Shown: positions 1-6,409 of the stretch, in pieces
How the letters are laid out: every line of letters begins with the position of its first letter
Numbering within the stretch: the stretch's first letter is position 1
Assembly (NCBI GenBank): GCA_004557285.1
Contig: SFEK01000035.1
Location: 1 to 16,809, forward strand
Length of the DNA: 16,809 nt
Direction of reading: 5' to 3'
Source: Bacteroidales bacterium
GTDB taxonomy: Bacteria > Bacteroidota > Bacteroidia > Bacteroidales > Bacteroidaceae
The notes under the pieces: generated by a model
Seen by the model: the letters and a program-made list of their open reading frames with translations, nothing else
Told to the model about the DNA's origin: nothing
The model's database searches: none
Made by a program: the position numbers and the translations under genes

Positions 1-348
1 TATAATATATTATATATATATAAATATAATATAATAACAAATAGAAAGCAGAAAAGAGTGAAGTGGAGAGTGTGGTATGACAACTGTAATAACTGTAATG
101 GCAGGGTGAAATTTTCCTCTAATAGGCTATATATCAACTACTTACACATATTACAGTTGTCGTTTCAATTCTGTAACAAGCCTGAAAAAGCCCTGTTTTT
201 AACACTTTTTTTGAGTATTTTGCCCCAAAATCCGTATTTTTTTCAAAACTGGAATCATTTTGCCCTCCAAGCCTTTGCCATCGAGCAAAAAAGCCCCACC
301 AGCCAACCAAGCCATCCCTCCATGCGGCAAGCCTCGGCAGCGGCTACG
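1..348. other. Non-coding AT-rich region downstream of lpxB
   Basis: No convincing gene is visible here. The first 40 bases are almost pure A/T, with a perfect 14-base palindrome at 1-14. Further in lie two direct copies and one inverted copy of AACTGTAA (see the repeat entry), then a stretch rich in A and T runs up to the lpxB stop codon. The long plus-strand open frame starting at 58 is mostly the antisense of lpxB and has no family-like features. No clear intrinsic terminator for lpxB was found. Confidence 0.6.
80..160. repeat. Inverted and direct repeat of AACTGTAAT
   Basis: ACAACTGTAATA at 80-91 is perfectly repeated in inverse orientation at 149-160. The nonamer AACTGTAAT also occurs twice in tandem at 82-90 and 91-99. 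The 57-base gap is long for a hairpin, so the arrangement could instead be a set of binding sites for a regulator of a gene beyond the left edge. Function is unknown. Confidence 0.45.
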
Positions 349-1506
349 TCACAGGCGGGGCTGAACCCTGCCCAGCAGTTCCACCATGATGCGAGCAGCG
401 TTGCCGGGGGCATCGCTGTCGCCCAGCAAGCGCTTCACCTCGTCATATCCATCCATCATGGCCTGCCGTCCTGCTCCGCCGGGCAATATGCCGTCCAGTT
501 CGCGGCGAATGTTGGAAACGGTAAACGAGTCGGCCACCAGTTCCCTCACCACCTCGCGCCCGGCGATGAGGTTCACCAGCGAGACATAGGGCACCTTGAG
601 CACATGGCGACGCAGCCATCCCACAAGACGTGGCAGCGGCGTTTCGTAGCACACCACCTGGGGCACGCCGAAGAGAGCCGTTTCAAGCGTGGCGGTGCCG
701 CTGGTCACCAGGGCCGCCGTGGCATGGGCCAGCAGGGGATAGGTTTCGCCGAAGACCACCTTCACACCAGCATGGGCCACAAACTGGCTGTAATAGCCGG
801 CATCGATGCCCGGTGCTCCTGCCACCACCAGCTGGTAGTCGCGGCGGTAGGGTTCGGCCGCCCGGAGCATGGCGGGCAGGTTGTCTTTGATTTCCTGCCT
901 TCTGCTGCCGCACAGGAGCGCGATCACAGGCTTGGCGGTGTCCAGTCCACAGCGTGCGAGAAAAGCCGCCACAGGCTCTTTAAAGGCATTTCTGAAGGCA
1001 TTCACTTCGCCGGCCGTGGGGTTGCCCACATAGTGTATGTGATAATGATGCTTGTTCTCGTAGAAAGGCACCTCAAAAGGCAGGATTGAAAACATCTGGC
1101 TGATGTCTCGCTTGATATTTTTGATGCGGTATTCCTTCCATGCCCATATCTTGGGCGAGATATAGTAGTAGGCGGGTATTGAGGTGTGAGCCTTGAGGTA
1201 TTTGGCGATGTCGAGGTTGAACCCCGGATAATCCACCAGTATCACCACATGGGGCTGCCACGCCACGATGTCGCGCTTGCACAGGGCCATGTTGCTGAAG
1301 ATGGTACGCAGGTGCATGAGCACGGGCACGAAGCCCATGTAGGCCAGTTCGCGGTAATGCTTCACGCGCTTACCGCCAACGGCAGCCATCATGTCGCCGC
1401 CGAAGAAGCGGAACTCGGCCTCGGCGTCAACCCGCTTCAAGGCCGCCATCAGGTGCGAGGCGTGCAGGTCACCGCTGGCCTCGCCCACTATGAGATAATA
1501 TTTCAT
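349..1506 (-). CDS. lpxB: Lipid-A-disaccharide synthase
   Basis: LpxB is a GT19 glycosyltransferase. It joins UDP-2,3-diacylglucosamine to lipid X to form the disaccharide core of lipid A at the cytoplasmic face of the inner membrane. The 385-residue length is normal. Family motifs in order are the N-terminal VGEASGD (7-13), VDYPGFN with the probable catalytic Asp92 (91-97), SPKIWAW (117-123), YVGNP (159-163), CGSRRQEI (199-206), the SGTATLE donor-site motif (269-275) and VNLIAGREVV (311-320). The ATG overlaps the surE stop as ATGA, which fixes the start and implies translational coupling. It is the second gene of a surE-lpxB operon. Nothing appears truncated. Confidence 0.96.
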   Translation of the reverse strand: MKYYLIVGEASGDLHASHLMAALKRVDAEAEFRFFGGDMMAAVGGKRVKHYRELAYMGFVPVLMHLRTIFSNMALCKRDIVAWQPHVVILVDYPGFNLDIAKYLKAHTSIPAYYYISPKIWAWKEYRIKNIKRDISQMFSILPFEVPFYENKHHYHIHYVGNPTAGEVNAFRNAFKEPVAAFLARCGLDTAKPVIALLCGSRRQEIKDNLPAMLRAAEPYRRDYQLVVAGAPGIDAGYYSQFVAHAGVKVVFGETYPLLAHATAALVTSGTATLETALFGVPQVVCYETPLPRLVGWLRRHVLKVPYVSLVNLIAGREVVRELVADSFTVSNIRRELDGILPGGAGRQAMMDGYDEVKRLLGDSDAPGNAARIMVELLGRVQPRL

Positions 1507-2267
1507 GCCTGCTCAAACCTCCTCGTCATTTCGTCCATGGCCTCGTGTGCGGTCACATCGATGGTGGTGGGTGTTATGGCCACATAGCCATGCTGCAAGG
1601 CCCAGTTGTCGGTGTCGCAGGCCTGCGGCTCGTCGTTGGTATATTGGCCCACCATCCAGTAATACTCGTAGCCTCTGGGGTGCATCATGCGCTCCACCTC
1701 GTTGCTCCATGTGCCATGGGCCATGCGGCACACCTTCACGCCCTTGAACTCGTCAACCACGGGGAAATTCACGTTCAGGCACACGCCCAAGGGCAGTCTG
1801 TGGCGCAGCACGTCGTCCACGATGCGGCGCACATAGGGGGTGAGCTGGCTGAAGTCGGCATCGTCGCTGTGGTCGCACAGCGAGAAGGCCACCGAGGGGA
1901 TGTATTTCATGCAGCCCTCGCGGGTCACGCCCATGGTGCCCGAATAGTGCGAGTTGACCGAGGCGTTGTCGCCGTGGTTGATGCCGCCGATGACCAGGTC
2001 GGGCTTGCGGGGGCACAGTTCGCTCAACGCCAGTTTCACACAATCCACCGGAGTGCCGTTGCACGACCACACCTGCACCCCTGCACGGGGCTTGCGTGGC
2101 TTGAGCCTGAGCGGTTCGGTGGCCGAGAAGGCTGTGGCATATCCCGAACGGGCCGATTCGGGGGCGCAGACAATCACTTCGCCCATGTCGGCCACCATCT
2201 CGATGAGTTGGTTGATACCCTTGGCATGATAGCCGTCATCATTGGAAATAAGTATTAATGGCTTCAT
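1503..2267 (-). CDS. surE: 5'/3'-nucleotidase SurE
   Basis: SurE is a metal-dependent phosphatase that removes phosphate from nucleoside 5'- and 3'-monophosphates and sometimes short polyphosphate; it is a cytoplasmic stationary-phase survival protein. I use the ATG that gives MKPLILISNDDG, because SurE proteins begin just before the NDDG motif. In-frame ATGs at 2276 and 2285 are possible but lie very close to the promoter. With this start the protein has 254 residues. Metal ligands are expected at Asp10, Asp11, Ser41 (in ESARSG) and Asn97 (in GGINHG), and the conserved YSGTMGVTREG segment is at 108-118. Its stop overlaps the lpxB start by four bases. Confidence 0.94.
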   Translation of the reverse strand: MKPLILISNDDGYHAKGINQLIEMVADMGEVIVCAPESARSGYATAFSATEPLRLKPRKPRAGVQVWSCNGTPVDCVKLALSELCPRKPDLVIGGINHGDNASVNSHYSGTMGVTREGCMKYIPSVAFSLCDHSDDADFSQLTPYVRRIVDDVLRHRLPLGVCLNVNFPVVDEFKGVKVCRMAHGTWSNEVERMMHPRGYEYYWMVGQYTNDEPQACDTDNWALQHGYVAITPTTIDVTAHEAMDEMTRRFEQA

Positions 2268-2298
2268 ATTTTTCATAAAAATCACATTCTTTCGCCTG

Positions 2299-2306
2299 CA
2301 AAAGTA
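2299..2306 (-). promoter_or_regulatory. Bacteroidota-type -7 box for surE-lpxB
   Basis: Read on the minus strand, the bases are TACTTTTG, matching the Bacteroidota sigma-70 -7 consensus TAnnTTTG. Transcription would begin near 2292, giving a leader of about 25 bases to the surE ATG at 2267. No good TTTG -33 element is visible at the usual distance, so the call rests on the -7 box and its position. Confidence 0.6.
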
Positions 2307-2347
2307 CGAAAAAAGGTTTAATTCTACGATTTCTCACATAAAATATG

Positions 2348-2355
2348 TATTTTTG
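2348..2355 (+). promoter_or_regulatory. Bacteroidota-type -7 box for the parA operon
   Basis: TATTTTTG matches TAnnTTTG and lies about 65 bases before the parA ATG. A small dyad, ACATA-AAA-TATGT (2336-2348), abuts it. The -33 element is weak. This box and the divergent surE box are about 41 bases apart, so the two promoters share one control region. Confidence 0.5.
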
Positions 2356-2419
2356 CAAAGCAAATTCATCGGGCAAGTATTCGTAAAGACACCCGAGCAA
2401 CAGAGTATCATACTTTACA

Positions 2420-3184
2420 ATGGGAAAAATTATCGCTTTAGCAAACCAAAAAGGAGGCGTGGGAAAGACCACCACCACCATCAATCTGGCGGCATCGCTG
2501 GCCACCTTAGAAAAGAAAATCCTCCTCATCGATGCAGACCCGCAGGCCAACGCCAGCAGCGGTCTGGGAGCCAACACCCAAGAAGTGGACTGCACGCTGT
2601 ATGAATGTATCATCGACCATGCCGACGTGCACGATGCCGTATATACCACCGACATCGACGGCCTGTGCATCATACCCAGCCACATCGACCTGGTGGGCGC
2701 AGAAATCGAAATGCTCAACCTGGAACACCGCGAACAGGTCATCAAGAACCTTCTGGAGCCTATCAGAGACGACTACGACTACATCCTCATCGACTGTTCG
2801 CCCTCGCTCGGGCTCATCACGGTGAACGCCCTCACGGCAGCCGACTCGGTGATCATCCCCGTGCAATGTGAATATTTCGCCCTCGAAGGCATCAGCAAAC
2901 TGCTCAACACCATCAAAATCATCAAGAGCAAGCTCAACCCCAAGCTCGAGATTGAGGGATTTCTGCTCACCATGTACGACAGTCGCCTGAAACTGGCCAA
3001 CCAGATCTACGACGAGGTGAAGCGCCACTTCCAGGAACTGGTGTTCAAGACCGTCATCCAGCGCAACGTGAAGCTGAGCGAATCGCAGAGCCACGGGCTA
3101 CCCGTCATCCTCTACGACGCCGATGCCATGGGCAGCAAGAACCACTTGGCACTGGCCAAGGAAATCATCAGTAAAAACGAATAA
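2420..3184 (+). CDS. parA: Chromosome-partition ATPase ParA (Soj-like)
   Basis: ParA is a Walker-type ATPase that binds DNA non-specifically in its ATP form and, with ParB, moves the replication-origin region to the daughter cells. The protein is 254 residues, typical of chromosomal Soj-type ParA without the N-terminal HTH found in many plasmid ParAs. It starts with the deviant Walker A box KGGVGKTTT (11-19). The Walker A' segment IDADPQANAS follows (37-46), then the Walker B IDCSPSLG at about 123-130, and near the C terminus the conserved NVKLSESQSHG stretch. The parB gene begins 12 bases after the stop, so the two are co-transcribed. No parS-like inverted repeat was noticed in the window. 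Confidence 0.96.
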   Translation: MGKIIALANQKGGVGKTTTTINLAASLATLEKKILLIDADPQANASSGLGANTQEVDCTLYECIIDHADVHDAVYTTDIDGLCIIPSHIDLVGAEIEMLNLEHREQVIKNLLEPIRDDYDYILIDCSPSLGLITVNALTAADSVIIPVQCEYFALEGISKLLNTIKIIKSKLNPKLEIEGFLLTMYDSRLKLANQIYDEVKRHFQELVFKTVIQRNVKLSESQSHGLPVILYDADAMGSKNHLALAKEIISKNE

Positions 3185-3196
3185 CACACCACGACA

Positions 3197-4114
3197 ATGG
3201 CTATCAAGAAAAGATACAGCAACCCCCTGGGGCGAGGGCTCGACGCACTCATCTCTACCGAGGCGGTGAGGCCACAGGGCAGCTCCACCATCAGCGAGAT
3301 CTCCATCGACATGATCGAGGCCAACCCCAACCAACCCCGCAGGGAATTTGACCCCGATGCCCTGCAGGAACTTGCCAACAGCATACGCGAACTGGGCATC
3401 ATACAGCCCATCACCCTCAGACAGGTGGATGACAACCGGTTCCAGATCATCGCCGGAGAGCGCAGATGGCGTGCCTCGCAACTGGCCGGACTCAAGGCCA
3501 TGCCGGCATACATCCGCACCATCAAGGACGAAAACGTGATGGAAATGGCCCTGGTGGAGAACATTCAGCGGGAAGACCTCAACGCCATAGAAATAGCCCT
3601 GGCCTACGAGCACCTGATGTCGCAGCCCGGCATGACACAGGAAAAGGTGTCGGAGCGCGTGGGCAAAAGCCGCACAGCCATAGCCAATTTCCTGCGGTTG
3701 CTCAAACTGCCCGCACAGGTGCAGATGGCCCTGCAGAACAAAGAGATTGACATGGGACACGCACGGGCCTTGCTCGCCATCGACAGTCCGTCGCTGCAGA
3801 TCAAGCTCTTCAACGAGATACAGAAGAACAACTACACCGTGCGCAAGGTGGAGGAAATGGTGCAGCAACTCAAAAACGGCGAGGACATCGTGAGCGGCAA
3901 GAAGAAAATCGCCGCCAAGGCACAGATGCCCGAAGAATTTGCCGCTCTCAAACAAAGACTCTCCAAATTCTTCAACTCAAACATACAACTCTCGTGTTCG
4001 GCCACCGGCAAGGGAAAAATCAGCATCCCGTTTGCCAACGAGGAAGAGCTGGCACGCATCATGAACCTGTTTGACAACTTGAAAGAAACAGCCGACGCAA
4101 GTGGAGAACAATAG
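3197..4114 (+). CDS. parB: Chromosome-partition protein ParB
   Basis: ParB binds parS sites near the origin, spreads along DNA as a CTP-dependent clamp, and stimulates ParA. The protein has 305 residues, a normal length. The N-terminal CTP-binding/nuclease-like domain shows NPNQPRREFD (43-52), the box II motif GERRWRA (87-93) and ENIQRED (121-127). The parS-reading helix-turn-helix lies around 147-166 (MTQEKVSERVGKSRTAIANF), and a C-terminal dimerisation region follows. It sits directly after parA, and its last 14 bases overlap the GTG start of the next gene, so translation of the two is probably coupled. Confidence 0.96.
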   Translation: MAIKKRYSNPLGRGLDALISTEAVRPQGSSTISEISIDMIEANPNQPRREFDPDALQELANSIRELGIIQPITLRQVDDNRFQIIAGERRWRASQLAGLKAMPAYIRTIKDENVMEMALVENIQREDLNAIEIALAYEHLMSQPGMTQEKVSERVGKSRTAIANFLRLLKLPAQVQMALQNKEIDMGHARALLAIDSPSLQIKLFNEIQKNNYTVRKVEEMVQQLKNGEDIVSGKKKIAAKAQMPEEFAALKQRLSKFFNSNIQLSCSATGKGKISIPFANEEELARIMNLFDNLKETADASGEQ

Positions 4115-4898
4115 CCGTAACATAGTAGTAGTCCTTTGCCGCCTGGCTCTTGCGATTGCAGGCTTGCTGACCATGCCCCAAGGCATCTGTGCACAGGCCA
4201 AGGCCACACCGCTGACGCTTGCGCCCAATGACAGCATGAGCCTGCACGCCGACAGCACGACTGCCCACGACGCATACAGCGGCATCAGCGACTCGCTCAT
4301 GCGCTACAACGAGGCACTCGACTCGGCTGCACTCAACGCCACATGGGCTCCCGACACCCTGAAGCGCACCAAGCAAAAGCGCGACTGGGCCACATGGAGA
4401 CCCAATCCCAAAAGGGCCATGTGGCTGGCCATCGTCATTCCGGGCGCCGGACAAATCTACAACCGCAAATACTGGAAACTGCCCATCGTGTATGGCGGAT
4501 TCATCGGTTGCATGTATGCCATGAGATGGAACAACCAGATGTACAACGACTACTCACAGGCCTACATGGACCTGATGGACAACGACCCTGCCACACAGAG
4601 CTACAACCAGTTTCTGCACCTGGGCAGCACCATCACCGACGCCAACAAGGACAGATACCAGAACCTGTTCAAAAAACGCAAGGACTATTACCGCAAATAC
4701 CGCGACCTGAGCATCTTCTGCATGATAGGGGTTTATGCCTTGTCCATCATCGATGCTTACGTCGATGCGTCGCTCTCTGAATTTGACATTTCAAAAGACC
4801 TGAGTCTGAAGGTGGAACCTGCCGTGATGAACAGCCGCACATCGGCCAACCCCATCAAGTCGTCGGCTCTCGGACTGCAATGCTCACTCTCGTTCTGA
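4101..4898 (+). CDS. DUF5683-type membrane protein of unknown function
   Basis: This 265-residue protein begins with GTG inside the end of parB. No ATG is available before residue 25, and the GTG gives a good signal peptide (hydrophobic 8-24, ending near ICAQA at 29-33), which supports the choice. After a Ser/Asp-rich linker comes the part I recognise as DUF5683, a Bacteroidota-enriched domain. It includes RAMWLAIVIPGAGQIYNRKYWK (105-126, broken here only by description), a membrane segment at about 128-142, a charged Tyr-rich middle with FKKRKDYYRKYRD, and a second membrane segment at about 203-221 (IFCMIGVYALSIIDAY). The PGAGQIYN motif resembles that of TM2-like small membrane proteins. The biochemical role is unknown. 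Overlap with parB and proximity to a lytic transglycosylase suggest a cell-cycle or envelope role, which is inference. Confidence 0.85.
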   Translation: MENNSRNIVVVLCRLALAIAGLLTMPQGICAQAKATPLTLAPNDSMSLHADSTTAHDAYSGISDSLMRYNEALDSAALNATWAPDTLKRTKQKRDWATWRPNPKRAMWLAIVIPGAGQIYNRKYWKLPIVYGGFIGCMYAMRWNNQMYNDYSQAYMDLMDNDPATQSYNQFLHLGSTITDANKDRYQNLFKKRKDYYRKYRDLSIFCMIGVYALSIIDAYVDASLSEFDISKDLSLKVEPAVMNSRTSANPIKSSALGLQCSLSF

Positions 4899-4973
4899 CA
4901 TGAGCCACACCAGAGACCAGGGTCCTGATCTACACATAATTTATAATAAACAAACCTGAACATCAACAATTTT

Positions 4974-6311
4974 ATGAAGAAAAGAATATTTTTCGCCATC
5001 ACCACCATGCTCTTCGGTGTCAACTGCGCGATGCAGGCCCAATACAACGAAGACGACGAGATTATCATTACCGACAGCGAGGGAAAGCAAGAGGAAATCG
5101 ACCTGCCCGAATCCATGGGCGTTGAACTCGACAGTCTGCTCAACCTCTACTACTCGAAAACATACCTGCAGCCCGACGAAGACTGCAACTACCAGAACGT
5201 GAACCCCACCTACGACAAACAGGTGTATATCGACCGGCTGAAACGCCTGCCCAATGTCATGGAAATGCCCTACAACGACATCGTGCAGAAATTCATCGAC
5301 CGCTATACCAACCGCCTGCGCCACTCGGTCAGCTACATGCTGGGGGCAGCCAATTTCTATGTACCCATCTTTGAGGAAGCCCTCGAAACCTACGGCCTGC
5401 CGCTCGAACTGAAATACCTGCCCGTCATCGAGTCGGCACTCAACCCCAAGGCCACATCGCGCGTGGGAGCTGCCGGTCTGTGGCAGTTCATGGTGGCCAC
5501 GGGCAAGCAATATGGCCTTGAGGTGAACTCGCTCATCGACGAGCGCAGAGACCCCATCAAGTCGTCATACGCTGCCGCACGCTACCTGAAAGACCTGTAC
5601 AAGATATTCGGCGACTGGAACCTGGTCATCGCCGCCTACAACTGCGGACCCGAAAACATCAACAAGGCCATTCACCGTGCCGACGGACAGGCCGACTACT
5701 GGAAAATCTATCCCTATCTGCCGCGGGAGACCCGTGGATATGTGCCCGCATTCATCGCCGCCAACTATGTGATGAACTATTACTGCGAGCACAACATCTG
5801 CCCCATGCGCACCAAACTGCCCGCCAAGACCGACACCATCATGGTGAACAAGGACGTGCACCTGAAACAGATTTCCGAAGTGTGCGGGCTCTCCATCGAC
5901 GAGCTGCGCACCCTCAACCCGCAATACCGCCGCGACATCGTCAACGGTGGCAGCCGCCCGTCAATCATCCGTCTGCCCGCCAACGCCGTCAAGACCTTCA
6001 TCGCCAACGAAGACTCCATATACAACTACAACAGCGACAACCTGCTGATCCGCAGGTCGCTCGTGGAAGTGGACGACACCACACCATCCACCTACGTCAG
6101 AAAGAGCAGCTCGCGCAAGAACAGCTCGGGAAGCAAAGGACGCTCAGGAAAGAAAAAACGCTCCAGCAAGGGAAAGACCATAACCATCAAGAACGGTGAC
6201 ACCCTCTCTGAAATTGCCGCACGCAATCACACCACCGTGAAAAAACTGCGCCAGCTCAATGGCATCAAGGGTAACAACATACGAGCAGGCAAGAAACTCA
6301 AGGTGAAATAA
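4974..6311 (+). CDS. mltD: MltD-like lytic transglycosylase with LysM
   Basis: This envelope enzyme is predicted to cleave peptidoglycan glycan strands with formation of 1,6-anhydro ends. The 445-residue protein has a signal peptide (1-23, ending AMQAQ). It has no lipobox, unlike E. coli MltD. The SLT goose-lysozyme-like domain spans about 122-270. It includes PVIESALNP with the catalytic Glu153, the SRVGAAGLWQFM motif (162-173) and AAYNCGPENI (220-229). A degenerate LysM-like stretch follows at about 290-335. A Lys/Arg/Ser-rich linker (377-400) leads to a clear C-terminal LysM (401-445: TITIKNGDTLSEIA ... IRAGKKLKV). It begins 75 bases after the DUF5683 gene and is probably in the same operon. 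Confidence 0.92.
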   Translation: MKKRIFFAITTMLFGVNCAMQAQYNEDDEIIITDSEGKQEEIDLPESMGVELDSLLNLYYSKTYLQPDEDCNYQNVNPTYDKQVYIDRLKRLPNVMEMPYNDIVQKFIDRYTNRLRHSVSYMLGAANFYVPIFEEALETYGLPLELKYLPVIESALNPKATSRVGAAGLWQFMVATGKQYGLEVNSLIDERRDPIKSSYAAARYLKDLYKIFGDWNLVIAAYNCGPENINKAIHRADGQADYWKIYPYLPRETRGYVPAFIAANYVMNYYCEHNICPMRTKLPAKTDTIMVNKDVHLKQISEVCGLSIDELRTLNPQYRRDIVNGGSRPSIIRLPANAVKTFIANEDSIYNYNSDNLLIRRSLVEVDDTTPSTYVRKSSSRKNSSGSKGRSGKKKRSSKGKTITIKNGDTLSEIAARNHTTVKKLRQLNGIKGNNIRAGKKLKVK

Positions 6312-6339
6312 CCCTTTGCTGGAAGGCAGAAACATACCA

Positions 6340-6355
6340 GGTGGGTTCTGTCAAT
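6340..6355 (+). repeat. 16-nt motif shared with the recA 3' flank (copy 1)
   Basis: GGTGGGTTCTGTCAAT lies 28 bases past the stop of the mltD-like gene. The identical 16-mer occurs on the minus strand at 13747-13762, eight bases past the recA stop, so both copies are in the sense orientation in a 3' flank. Part of this copy also forms the left arm of the 6347-6368 hairpin. Confidence 0.5.
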
Positions 6356-6368
6356 CAGTTTTGACAGA
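6347..6368 (+). other. Small hairpin between the mltD-like gene and rel
   Basis: TCTGTCAA (6347-6354) pairs with TTGACAGA (6361-6368) around a six-base loop. No T-tract follows, so it is not a standard terminator. It could be a processing or stability element between the two genes. No TAnnTTTG promoter was seen in this 98-base gap. Confidence 0.4.
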
Positions 6369-6409
6369 TAGAACACACCATAGACGAACCACCTTAAAAA
6401 CATATATTT

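Noticed and set aside
1..40. Short tandem TA repeat as a CRISPR or satellite array
   Set aside because: It has no regular repeat-spacer units; it is simply A/T-rich sequence with local palindromes.
255..323. Minus-strand 22-codon hydrophobic open frame downstream of lpxB
   Set aside because: It has no promoter or other support and is short enough to occur by chance.
58..1089. Long plus-strand open frame (343 codons)
   Set aside because: Most of it is antisense to lpxB, which has all its family motifs. Its product has no domain-like features, and its first part reads through AT-rich intergenic DNA.
2286..2419. Possible parS site near parAB
   Set aside because: I looked for a dyad like the widespread TGTTTCACGTGAAACA and found none here or elsewhere in the window. 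The short ACATA/TATGT dyad is too weak to call.
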